This document shows positions 6,523-14,477 of a DNA stretch of 64,000 nt, piece by piece. Positions within the stretch are counted from its first letter, which is position 1, and each line of letters starts with the position of its first letter. Position numbers and translations under genes: made by a program. The stretch is from Alphaproteobacteria bacterium (lineage in GTDB: Bacteria > Pseudomonadota > Alphaproteobacteria > Caulobacterales > Caulobacteraceae): contig JAHJOK010000016.1 in NCBI GenBank assembly GCA_018820205.1, positions 78,398 to 142,397 on the forward strand, written 5' to 3'. The notes below the pieces were generated by a model. That model was not told the DNA's origin and ran no database searches. It saw only the letters and a program-made list of their open reading frames with translations.

Positions 6523-9318
6523 TCAGTACCGATAGTTGAGGCCGATCAGGAAGGTGCGGCCGTAACGCTGGAAATCGATGACGCGACGCTCGTCGCCGTT
6601 CTCGAAGGTCTTGAACGGTTCGTCGGTCAGGTTGTTGACCTGGGCCAGGACCGAGGCGCCTTCCAGCGGACCCGACTGGAACTCGTAGCCGATCTGCGCG
6701 TCGATGACGTTCTCGGCGGCGACGCTGCGCAGCGTGCGGCCGTTGCCGAAGCCGGCGACCTCGCCCAGATAGTCGGACCGGTAACGGTTCGACACCCGCG
6801 CCTGGAAGCCGTTGGCTTCGTAATAGACGGTCACGTTGGCGACGGTTTCCGACAGGCCCGGCAGGGGCGTGGCGTTCTGGCCGTCGGGCTTGATCTCGCT
6901 GGAGGTCTGCGAAACCGAGGCCTGCATGCCGAAGCCGTCCAGCATCGGATGGACGATCTCGAACGGGACCGACAGGGCGAACTCGACGCCCGAGATATAG
7001 CCGCCGTCGCCGTTGTCGGGCGCCGACACCACGCCCTCGGTGATGACGGGGGTGATGCCACCCGTCGGGTAGCCGGCGAAGTCGAAGATCTGGTTGCGGG
7101 TGAAGACGAAGGTCTCCAGATCCTTGTAGAAGCCGGCGAGCGAGACATAGCCCTGGCGGTTGGCGAAATATTTCTCGATCGAGATGTCGGCGACGTTGGC
7201 GATCGTCGGCCGCAGCTCGGGATTGCCGCCCGAACCGCTGAACGGCGAGTTCTGGTCAGGCTGGGCCGTCGGGGTGTTGTTGGTCACGTTGAAGCTGAAG
7301 TTCCGCGACGCGCGCATGTCGTCCATCCGCGTCCGGGCCAGGGTGCGGGCCGCGGCGAAGCGCACGAACATGTCTTCCTGAACCTGGAGGATGAAGTTGG
7401 TCGACGGCAGGAACTCGACATAGTCGGCGCCGCCGGTGACCGGGGTCGAGACGGCCGAGGCGCCGGTTCCGGAGGCCGCGAAGCCGTTCGAGGACTGGTC
7501 CGTGTGGATGTACTGCAGCCCGACGTTGCCGGTGAGGGGCAGCGAACCCAGCATGTGGTCGATGTCCAGCTGGATGTAGGCGGTCTCGACCTTTTCCGTC
7601 ACTTCCCAGTTGCCGGACTGAACGTCGGCGTTGGGGTTGCGGATCTGGTTGTAGAAGCCCGAATTGACCAGGCCGAGCGGGTCGTAGCTGAGCACCGGGC
7701 CCAGGCCCAGATAGGTCAGTTCGGTCGCGGGCAGCAGGAACTCGGCCGGCACGACCGCCGAGGCGCCGCCCGGGACGCCCAGGAAGAACTGGTCGTTGAC
7801 GAAGCTCTTCTCGCGCTCGGAGATGTTCACGCCGACCGTGACGGCCGAGAACGGACCGTCGTCGTTGAGGGCGTAGACGCTTTCCAGACGGACGGCCTTC
7901 AGCTCATCGTCGACGGTCGGAGTGTTCAGATAGCCGTCCTGGCCGCCCGGGATGACGTCGCCGCCCCAGCCTTGAGGGCTGGTCAGGCGGATCAGGTTCG
8001 GATCGGCGTAGTTCAGCTGGTGGGTGAAGACCAGGACGCCGTCCTCGTCCTTGACGAAGCCGAGGCTGTCCAGGGCGCCGTCGATGTTGCGACCCGTGCC
8101 GGCGTTGGTCTCCAGGATGGTGTCGTTGCGTTCGACCTTCGAATAGTTGAGGTCGAGCATCAGGCTCCAGTCGTCCGTCACCGCGTAGCTGGTGTTCCAG
8201 CCCAGGGAGGTGATGGTGCTGTCGCGCGCGTTCAGGTCGTTGCGGACCACGCCCTTGACGTTGTCCCAGGTGCCCGCGACGACCAGGCCGTCCTCGACCG
8301 TATAGCCGGGACGCAGCGCCGGACCGGGGCGGCAGATCGCGCTCTGGACGTTGACGGTGCAGTCGCCGGATGACCCGCCCCAGGCCAGCGGCAATTCGAT
8401 GCCGCGCAGGATCTGGGTGTTCTGGAACTCGGAATAGAAGGCGTCGATGGTGGAGTGGAAACGGTCGTTCGGCTGGAACTCGACCACGCCCATGAAGCCG
8501 TCACGCTCAAGCTCGGACGACATGACGTAGGGCTTGGCGCCGCCGTCCAGCAGGGTCACGCCGTCGGCCAGGGTCGGATAGCCCCAGCTGTTGAAACGCT
8601 CGGACTGATACGGGCTCTCGATATGGGCGTAGCCGAAGGCCACGCCGATCGTGTCGTCCGCGAACTGGTCGATATAGGAGACGCTGTAGCGGATGCCGTT
8701 GTCGTCGGTGCCCGAGTTCAGGGCGCCGATGTCGTTCTGTTCATAGCGGACGTTGGCGGCGAGGGCGCGACGGCCGTAGGCCAGCGGCCGGATCGTCTGC
8801 AGGTCGACCGTACCGGCCAGGCCCTGGCCGATCAGCTGGGCGTCGGGGGTCTTGTAGATGGTGACGCCGCTCAGCAGTTCCGACGGATACTGGTCGAACT
8901 CCACGCCGCGGTTGTCGCCGGTGGTGACCTGTTCGCGCCCGTTCAGCAGGGCGGTGGTGAAGTCGGGGCCGAGGCCGCGGATCGAGATGGACTGCGACCG
9001 GCCGTCCAGCCGCTGGGCGGTCAGGCCGGGCAGGCGGGCCAGGGATTCGGCGATGGAGACGTCCGGCAGCTTGCCGATGTCCTCGGCCGTGATGACCTCG
9101 ACGATCGAGGTGTTGCGGGCCTTGGCGGCGATCGAGTTGGCGATCGAGGCGCGAATGCCGGTGACGATGATCTCGTCGACCTGGGTCGCGGTCTCTTCCT
9201 GGGGCGTGGTCTGGGCCTGAGCCTGGGCCTGAACTCCGCCGGCCATGGCCAGCAGGGCGAGAACGCCGGCGGCGCCTCCGCCCATCAGACGCGCACGCGT
9301 GTTGAAGCGGTTCCTCAT
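6523..9318 (-). CDS. TonB-dependent receptor, probable maltose/maltodextrin importer (MalA-like)
   Basis: A 931-residue outer-membrane receptor. A signal peptide (MRNRFNTRARLMGGGAAG..., cleaved near VQAQA) is followed by a TonB-box region (DEIIVTGIRASI), a plug domain (EVITAEDIGKLPDVSIAESL, GLTAQRLDGR, SISIRGLGPDFTTALLNGR) and a C-terminal 22-strand barrel ending in the aromatic-terminated YGRTFLIGLNYRY. The plug motifs are those of the carbohydrate receptor family expanded in Caulobacter and Xanthomonas. The start at 9318 has a strong GGAAGAG. It is divergent from the amylase gene across candidate LacI-type operators, which supports maltodextrin uptake. The exact substrate is inferred from context. 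Confidence 0.9.
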   Translation of the reverse strand: MRNRFNTRARLMGGGAAGVLALLAMAGGVQAQAQAQTTPQEETATQVDEIIVTGIRASIANSIAAKARNTSIVEVITAEDIGKLPDVSIAESLARLPGLTAQRLDGRSQSISIRGLGPDFTTALLNGREQVTTGDNRGVEFDQYPSELLSGVTIYKTPDAQLIGQGLAGTVDLQTIRPLAYGRRALAANVRYEQNDIGALNSGTDDNGIRYSVSYIDQFADDTIGVAFGYAHIESPYQSERFNSWGYPTLADGVTLLDGGAKPYVMSSELERDGFMGVVEFQPNDRFHSTIDAFYSEFQNTQILRGIELPLAWGGSSGDCTVNVQSAICRPGPALRPGYTVEDGLVVAGTWDNVKGVVRNDLNARDSTITSLGWNTSYAVTDDWSLMLDLNYSKVERNDTILETNAGTGRNIDGALDSLGFVKDEDGVLVFTHQLNYADPNLIRLTSPQGWGGDVIPGGQDGYLNTPTVDDELKAVRLESVYALNDDGPFSAVTVGVNISEREKSFVNDQFFLGVPGGASAVVPAEFLLPATELTYLGLGPVLSYDPLGLVNSGFYNQIRNPNADVQSGNWEVTEKVETAYIQLDIDHMLGSLPLTGNVGLQYIHTDQSSNGFAASGTGASAVSTPVTGGADYVEFLPSTNFILQVQEDMFVRFAAARTLARTRMDDMRASRNFSFNVTNNTPTAQPDQNSPFSGSGGNPELRPTIANVADISIEKYFANRQGYVSLAGFYKDLETFVFTRNQIFDFAGYPTGGITPVITEGVVSAPDNGDGGYISGVEFALSVPFEIVHPMLDGFGMQASVSQTSSEIKPDGQNATPLPGLSETVANVTVYYEANGFQARVSNRYRSDYLGEVAGFGNGRTLRSVAAENVIDAQIGYEFQSGPLEGASVLAQVNNLTDEPFKTFENGDERRVIDFQRYGRTFLIGLNYRY

Positions 9319-9370
9319 CTCTTCCTCCCTATGGTCTTCTCGCGTTTCTGACGAAGCGATCCGGACCGGC

Positions 9371-9405
9371 TGCGCAAAAATATGCAAACTCTGCGCAATC
9401 TTGCA
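9371..9405. promoter_or_regulatory. Candidate LacI-type operators upstream of the receptor gene
   Basis: Two similar half-palindromes, TGCGCAAAAATATGCA (9371-9386) and TGCGCAATCTTGCA (9392-9405), sit 50-90 bases upstream of the receptor start. They share the TGCNNAA...TTGCA pattern with the site at 9538-9551. Their position fits repression of the receptor promoter by the locus's LacI regulator. Confidence 0.5.
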
Positions 9406-9537
9406 AGCCTGTAATGCATCGGGCCGAAGTTAGGTGGGTCGCGGACCCCCTGAATCCGGCTGATATTGCGCCGCAGCATAGCTCTGGACCGTGATTGTCG
9501 GTGTCGCCGTTGCCGCATTGACACGGCGATCATCGCC

Positions 9538-9551
9538 TGCAAAATCTTGCA
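9538..9551. promoter_or_regulatory. Candidate LacI-type operator upstream of the amylase gene
   Basis: TGCAAAATCTTGCA has perfect TGCAA/TTGCA arms around a four-base centre and lies about 50 bases before the amylase start codon at 9604. It matches the two sites on the receptor side of the same divergent gap, so one repressor could control both directions. Confidence 0.55.
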
Positions 9552-9603
9552 AAGAGTTCTGCCGGGCTTTGCATCCGGCGACCAGAAAGGGAGGCAAGGA
9601 GCG

Positions 9604-11397
9604 ATGACCCCATCATCCCGCCGCGGCGTGCGTCTGGCCCTGGGCCTGACGGCGAGCCTGCTGGCCACGACCGCGTTCGCCCAGGCTACGGACTACCGCG
9701 CGCGCCTGCCGCAGGACGAGGTGACCTATTTCCTGATGCCGGACCGGTTCTACAACGGCGATACGGCCAATGACACGGGCGGCATACCGGGCGGGCGGCT
9801 GGAGCATGGCTTCGACCCCACGCACGACGGCTTCTATCACGGCGGCGATCTGGCCGGGGTCGAGCGGCGGCTGGACTATGTTCAGGGGCTGGGCGCGACG
9901 GCGATCTGGATGGCGCCGATCTTCAAGAACAAGCCGGTGCAGGGCGAGCCGGGGCGCGAGTTCGCCGGGTCGCACGGCTACTGGATCACCGACTTCACCC
10001 GCGTCGATCCGCATTTCGGCGACGAGGCGGCGATGCGCGCCCTGGTCGAGGCGGCCCATGCGCGCGGGATGAAGGTCTATATGGACATCGTCACCAACCA
10101 CACGGCCGACGTGATCCGGTATCGCGAATGCCCGAGCAACGACTGCGTCTATCGCAGCCGCGCGGACTATCCCTACACCCGTCGCGGCGGGGTCGAGGGC
10201 GAGGCGATCAATGACGGTTTCACCGGCTGGAATTTCGACCGTCTGACGCGGCCCGACTACGCCTACACGCCCTACGTCCCGGCGGGCGAGGAGACGGTGA
10301 AGGTCCCCGCCTGGCTGAACGACCCGGCCTATTATCACAACCGGGGCGACACGACGTTTCGCGGCGAAAGCTCGCTGGACGGCGATTTCGCCGGGCTGGA
10401 CGACCTGATGACCGAGCACCCGCGCGTGGTCGAGGGGATGATCGAAATCTATGGCGACTGGATCGACCGCTATCAGGTCGACGGTTTCCGCATCGACACC
10501 GCCCGCCACGTCAATCCGGAGTTCTGGCGGGCCTTCGTGCCCGCGATGCTGGCGCGCGCCGAGGCCAACGGCATTCCGAACTTCCACATCTTCGGCGAGG
10601 TCTATGACGTCGATCCGGCGGTGACGGCGCGCTTCACCCGGGTCGACGGCTATCCGGCGGTTCTGGATTTCGGGTTCCAGTACACGGTGACCGACATCGT
10701 CGCCCGCGACGTCCCGCCCGATCGCCTGGCCAAGGTGTTCGCCTCGGACGCCCTGTACGAAGGCGGCGAACAGGCCGCCCTGGGCCTGCCGACCTTCCTG
10801 GGCAACCACGACATGGGTCGGATCGGCGGCTTCATCGTGAAGGCCAAACCCGACATCTCGGACCAGGAACTGCTGGCCCGCACGACCCTCGCCCACGCCT
10901 TGCTGATGTTCAGCCGGGGCGCGCCCACCCTCTACTATGGCGACGAACAGGGGTTCACCGGCGCGGGCGGCTATGGCGCCGCGCGTCAGGACATGGCCGA
11001 CACCCAGGTGGCCGCCTATCGCCGGCAGCGCTTCGTCGGCGGGGCGCAGGCCGCGTTTTCGACCGAGGCGCCCCTGTATCGCGCCATCGCCGACATGGCC
11101 CGACTGCGTCAGGCGGACGTTCGCCTGCGTCGCGGCTTGCAGACCGTGCGGTTCGCGGCCGAAGAGCCGGGGCTGTTCGCGGTGTCGCGACGCATTCCGG
11201 GCGAGGCGGGCGAGACCCTGATCGTCTACAACACCTCCGCTTCGCCGATCACCGCCAACATCGAGGTGGACGCCGGCTCAACCGACTGGTCCTCTTCTCG
11301 CGGGGACTGCCCGACGGCCGCGACCGCCCCCGCCAGCGTTCGGGTCACCGTGGCCGCGTTCGATTATCTGATCTGTTCTTCCGAAGGTGCGCGTTGA
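9604..11397 (+). CDS. Exported alpha-amylase family enzyme (GH13)
   Basis: A 597-residue protein with a Sec signal peptide (VRLALGLTASLLATTAFAQA). The (beta/alpha)8 domain carries the GH13 triad: nucleophile Asp298 in DGFRIDTARH, acid/base Glu332 in IFGEVYD and transition-state Asp403 in FLGNHDMGR, plus the region I motif YMDIVTNHTAD. A C-terminal beta domain follows. It should cleave alpha-1,4-glucans or cyclodextrins in the periplasm or at the surface. The ATG at 9604 has AAGGAG at the right distance; an in-frame extension to 9466 is rejected because it crosses the operator. Its stop overlaps the next start (TTGA), indicating translational coupling with the alpha-glucosidase. Confidence 0.92.
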   Translation: MTPSSRRGVRLALGLTASLLATTAFAQATDYRARLPQDEVTYFLMPDRFYNGDTANDTGGIPGGRLEHGFDPTHDGFYHGGDLAGVERRLDYVQGLGATAIWMAPIFKNKPVQGEPGREFAGSHGYWITDFTRVDPHFGDEAAMRALVEAAHARGMKVYMDIVTNHTADVIRYRECPSNDCVYRSRADYPYTRRGGVEGEAINDGFTGWNFDRLTRPDYAYTPYVPAGEETVKVPAWLNDPAYYHNRGDTTFRGESSLDGDFAGLDDLMTEHPRVVEGMIEIYGDWIDRYQVDGFRIDTARHVNPEFWRAFVPAMLARAEANGIPNFHIFGEVYDVDPAVTARFTRVDGYPAVLDFGFQYTVTDIVARDVPPDRLAKVFASDALYEGGEQAALGLPTFLGNHDMGRIGGFIVKAKPDISDQELLARTTLAHALLMFSRGAPTLYYGDEQGFTGAGGYGAARQDMADTQVAAYRRQRFVGGAQAAFSTEAPLYRAIADMARLRQADVRLRRGLQTVRFAAEEPGLFAVSRRIPGEAGETLIVYNTSASPITANIEVDAGSTDWSSSRGDCPTAATAPASVRVTVAAFDYLICSSEGAR

Positions 11398-13043
11398 CCG
11401 CTGAACCCCTGAGCCCCGACCTGCACGCCCTGTCCGATGGCGAGGCCGCGCCCGATCGCGAGTGGTGGCGCGGCGCCGTCATCTATCAGGTCTATCCGCG
11501 CAGTTTCGCCGATACGAACGGCGACGGGATCGGCGACCTGCCGGGCGTCACCGCGCATCTGGAGCATATCGCGTCGCTGGGCGTGGACGGGGTCTGGCTG
11601 TCGCCCTTCTTCACCTCGCCGATGAAGGATTTCGGCTACGACGTGGCGGACTATGTCGGCATCGATCCGATCTTCGGCACCATGGCGGACTTCGACCGGC
11701 TGGTCGAAAAGGCCCACGCCCTGGGGCTGAAGGTCATCATCGACCAGGTCTATTCCCACACCTCGGATCTGCACGACTGGTTCCAGGAAAGCCGCCAGGA
11801 CCAGACCAATCCCAAGGCCGACTGGTTCGTCTGGGCCGACGCCAAGCCGGAGGGTTCGCCGCCGTCGAACTGGCAATCGGTGTTCGGCGGTCCCGCCTGG
11901 ACCTGGGACGCGCGCCGTCACCAGTACTACATGCACAATTTCCTCAAGGAGCAGCCGCAGCTGAACGTGAGGAACCCCCAGGTGCAGGAGGCGCTGCTGG
12001 CCGTCGCCCGCTTCTGGCTGGACCGGGGCGTGGACGGCTTCCGCTGCGACGCGCTGAATTTCTCGATGCACGATCCGGCCCTGACCGACAATCCGCCGGT
12101 CCTGACGCCCGGCAAGCGGACCCGCCCGTTCGATTTCCAGCACCACGACCACAACCAGTCGCACCCCGATATCCTGAAGTTCCTGACCCGCCTGCGCGAG
12201 GTCGCCGACAGCTATGGCGACGACCGGTTCCTGGTCGCCGAGGTGGGGGGCGAGAAGGCCAACGAGGAGATGAAACTCTATACCGAGGGGGCCGACCGGC
12301 TGCATTCGGCCTATGGGTTCCTGTATCTGTACGCCGACAAGCTGACGACGGATCTGGTCGACAAGGGGCCGGCGATGTGGCCGGGCGGCGAGGGGGAGGG
12401 CTGGCCGTCCTGGACCTTCTCCAACCACGATGCGCCGCGCGCGGTGTCGCGCTGGGTCGAGGGTCGCGATCCCAAGGCCTTCGCCGAGATGGCGTTGCTG
12501 CTGCTGATGTGTCTGCGCGGGAACGTCTTCGTCTATCAGGGCGAGGAACTGGGCCTGCCGCAGGCCGACGTGCCGTTCGACCGGCTGGTCGACCCCGAGG
12601 CGATCGTGAACTGGCCCGACACCCTGGGCCGCGACGGCGCCCGCACGCCGATGCCGTGGAAGACCGACAACGGTTTCGCCGGCTTTTCCGAAGTCGAGCC
12701 GTGGCTGCCGATGGACCCGCGCCACCGCGCCCTGGCCGCCGAAACCCAGGAACGGGATCCGAACTCGACCCTGCATCTGGCGCGCCGCCTGATCGCCCTG
12801 CGTCACAGCCACCCCGCCTTGCGGATCGGGTCGATGACGATGCTGGACGGACCGGGCGACATCCTGCTGTTCCGGCGTGAAGGGGAGGGCGAGACCCTGT
12901 TGTGCGCATTCAACCTGGGACATGAGGCGATCGACTGGACACCGCCGGCGGGCTGGTCTGTGGTCGAGGCGGTGAACCAGGCCGACGCCTTCTCCGGCAC
13001 GCTGGCGCCGATGGCGGGCGTCGTGCTGAGCGAGGCGGGGTGA
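11394..13043 (+). CDS. Alpha-glucosidase (GH13, AglA-like)
   Basis: A 549-residue GH13 enzyme without a signal peptide, so cytoplasmic. It starts WWRGAVIYQVYPRSFADTNG, the hallmark of the oligo-1,6-/alpha-glucosidase branch. Catalytic residues are Asp219 (DGFRCDALNF), Glu283 (LVAEVGGE) and Asp346 (FSNHDAPR). It should hydrolyse imported maltose and short maltodextrins to glucose. The TTG start at 11394 overlaps the amylase stop and has GAAGGTG upstream; no alternative ATG lies close. An in-operon position after the amylase and before the LacI gene defines it as part of the maltose regulon. Confidence 0.92.
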   Translation: MTAEPLSPDLHALSDGEAAPDREWWRGAVIYQVYPRSFADTNGDGIGDLPGVTAHLEHIASLGVDGVWLSPFFTSPMKDFGYDVADYVGIDPIFGTMADFDRLVEKAHALGLKVIIDQVYSHTSDLHDWFQESRQDQTNPKADWFVWADAKPEGSPPSNWQSVFGGPAWTWDARRHQYYMHNFLKEQPQLNVRNPQVQEALLAVARFWLDRGVDGFRCDALNFSMHDPALTDNPPVLTPGKRTRPFDFQHHDHNQSHPDILKFLTRLREVADSYGDDRFLVAEVGGEKANEEMKLYTEGADRLHSAYGFLYLYADKLTTDLVDKGPAMWPGGEGEGWPSWTFSNHDAPRAVSRWVEGRDPKAFAEMALLLLMCLRGNVFVYQGEELGLPQADVPFDRLVDPEAIVNWPDTLGRDGARTPMPWKTDNGFAGFSEVEPWLPMDPRHRALAAETQERDPNSTLHLARRLIALRHSHPALRIGSMTMLDGPGDILLFRREGEGETLLCAFNLGHEAIDWTPPAGWSVVEAVNQADAFSGTLAPMAGVVLSEAG

Positions 13044-13063
13044 TTGGGGCGCGCGTCCATCTT

Positions 13064-13210
13064 CCTTCTCCCCCAGGGGGAGAAGGTGGGCGGCGGAGCC
13101 GCTCGGATGAGGGGGCTCTGTCCGCGCATTCGATGATTGAAGCATGGGAGACTGTGGCGACCCCCTCATCCGTCCGCTTCGCGGCCACCTTCTCCCCCGC
13201 GGGGAGAAGG
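13064..13210. repeat. Dispersed palindromic element, copy 1
   Basis: Two ~50-base units in inverted orientation. The left unit (13064-13115) is a CCTTCTCCCCC/GGGGGAGAAGG hairpin followed by GGTGGGCGGCGGAGCCGCTC and GGATGAGGGGG. The right unit (13161-13210) is its imperfect reverse complement. The left 38 bases are identical to those in the element at 50121-50274. It lies between the convergent ends of aglA and lacI, where it can serve as a bidirectional terminator-like structure. Elements of this composition are widespread in alphaproteobacterial genomes. Confidence 0.8.
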
Positions 13211-13219
13211 ATCACGGAC

Positions 13220-14230
13220 TCACCCGCCGCATGTCTCCCTGACGATCAGATCGGTCGGTATGCGTTCGGAGCGTCCGCCGCCCTCGCCGGCGTGATCCAG
13301 CAGTTTGGAGACCATCAGGCGGCCGGCCTTCATCGTGTCCTGGGCGATGGTCGACAGGGCCGGGCGGCTGTAGCGGCTAAACGGCACGTTATCGAAGCCG
13401 ATGACGGACACGTCCTCGGGTACCCGCCTGCCCGCATGCAGCAGGGCGCGGACGGCGCCGAGCGCGATCAGGTCCGAGGCGGCGACGATGCCGTCGAAAT
13501 CCAGTCCGCGTCGCAGCATGGAATCGACCGAGGCCTCGGCGCTTTCGACCTCGAAATGAGCGGGCAGGATCAGGTCGGGATCGACGCCCAGCCCCGCCGC
13601 CTCCAAAGCGTCGGCGTAGCCGCGCTGACGCTGCATCGCCTCGGGCGGATCAAGGTCGCCGAGATAAACGATTCGCTTCCTGCCCAGACGCGCCAGATGC
13701 GCCGTCGCGCGGCGCCCGCCGTTGATGTTGTCCGAGCCGATCGAGCAATAGTTCTGCTCCGGCAGTTCGGCGCCCCAGACCACGAAGCGGCCGTCCGTCT
13801 CGGCCATCCGGTTGAAGGCGGAATGCAGGGTCGACTGGCCCAGGAAGATCACCCCGTCGGCGCGACTGGTGGTCATGGCCGCGTTCAGGTCGTCGATGTT
13901 CGCGGGCGAGACATGGCTCATCACCAGATCGCAGCCCCGTTCGCGGGCAGCCTCGCCGACCCCGGCCAGCAGCTCCAGAAAGAAGGGGTCGCTCAGACGG
14001 CCCTCGCGACCCTGTGGGCGGGGCGTGACGATGGCGATGGTGCCGGACGCGCCGATGGGTCCGGCGGGCATGTAGCGGCGGAACGGATAGTCGTGCTCGC
14101 GCGCCAGTTTCCAGATCGTCTGTTTGGTCCGCGCATTGACCGCCGGACTGTCGTTCAGCGCCCGCGAGGCGGTCGAGATCGACACCCCGGCCAGGGTCGC
14201 GATGTCCTCGAGGCGGGTGCTTTTTTTCAT
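13220..14230 (-). CDS. LacI-family transcriptional repressor of the maltose locus
   Basis: A 336-residue regulator. The N-terminal helix-turn-helix (TRLEDIATLAGVSISTASRAL, residues ~4-24) and hinge are followed by a periplasmic-binding-protein-like sensor domain (GTIAIVTPR..., DGVIFLGQSTLHSAF, VIGFDNVPFSRYSRPALSTI). Such proteins dissociate from operators on binding a sugar, here presumably maltose or a derivative. The ATG at 14230 starts the canonical MKKSTRLEDIA sequence and has GGAGGAG upstream, contributed by an adjacent palindromic repeat; a longer upstream frame runs through that repeat and is not credible. It is divergent from GH97 and embedded in the locus it probably controls. Confidence 0.92.
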   Translation of the reverse strand: MKKSTRLEDIATLAGVSISTASRALNDSPAVNARTKQTIWKLAREHDYPFRRYMPAGPIGASGTIAIVTPRPQGREGRLSDPFFLELLAGVGEAARERGCDLVMSHVSPANIDDLNAAMTTSRADGVIFLGQSTLHSAFNRMAETDGRFVVWGAELPEQNYCSIGSDNINGGRRATAHLARLGRKRIVYLGDLDPPEAMQRQRGYADALEAAGLGVDPDLILPAHFEVESAEASVDSMLRRGLDFDGIVAASDLIALGAVRALLHAGRRVPEDVSVIGFDNVPFSRYSRPALSTIAQDTMKAGRLMVSKLLDHAGEGGGRSERIPTDLIVRETCGG

Positions 14231-14233
14231 GGT

Positions 14234-14377
14234 CTCCTCCCCGCGCCGAAGGCGTGGGGAGGTGGCTCGGAGCGAAGCGGAGAGACGGAGGGGTTCTTGC
14301 CGCACGAAGACCCCCTCCGTCTGCTCGCAAGGGCTCGCATCCACCTCCCCATTCGCCAAGCAGCGAATGGGGAGGAG
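14234..14377. repeat. Dispersed palindromic element, variant type, in the lacI/GH97 gap
   Basis: Left unit CTCCTCCCC-GCGCCGAAGGCGT-GGGGAGG followed by TGGCTCGGAGCGAAGCGGAG and GACGGAGGGG. The right unit (14311-14377) is the imperfect inverse, ending GGGGAGGAG. The design is the same as copies at 13064 and 50121 but with different bases. It occupies most of the divergent intergenic region and provides the lacI ribosome-binding sequence. Confidence 0.75.
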
Positions 14378-14386
14378 ACTGAAAAT

Positions 14387-14397
14387 TTTGCTGCAAA
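14387..14397. promoter_or_regulatory. Candidate operator upstream of GH97 operon
   Basis: TTTGCTGCAAA is a perfect odd palindrome about 80 bases upstream of the GH97 start. It carries the same GCAA/TTGC half-sites as the candidate operators at 9371-9405 and 9538-9551, but with a shorter spacing, so the assignment is tentative. Confidence 0.35.
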
Positions 14398-14477
14398 CCA
14401 CGTCATCGCGTCATCTGCCTCTGTTGCGCGGCGCTTGGCAAGAGCGTCGCTGTAGAAGGCGAAAAGGAGTGAAGCCC

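Noticed and set aside
14231..14477. Longer N-termini for LacI (to 14401) and GH97 (from 14124)
   Set aside because: Both extensions read through the palindromic repeat or the other gene. The internal starts have good ribosome-binding sequence and give canonical N-termini (HTH and signal peptide).
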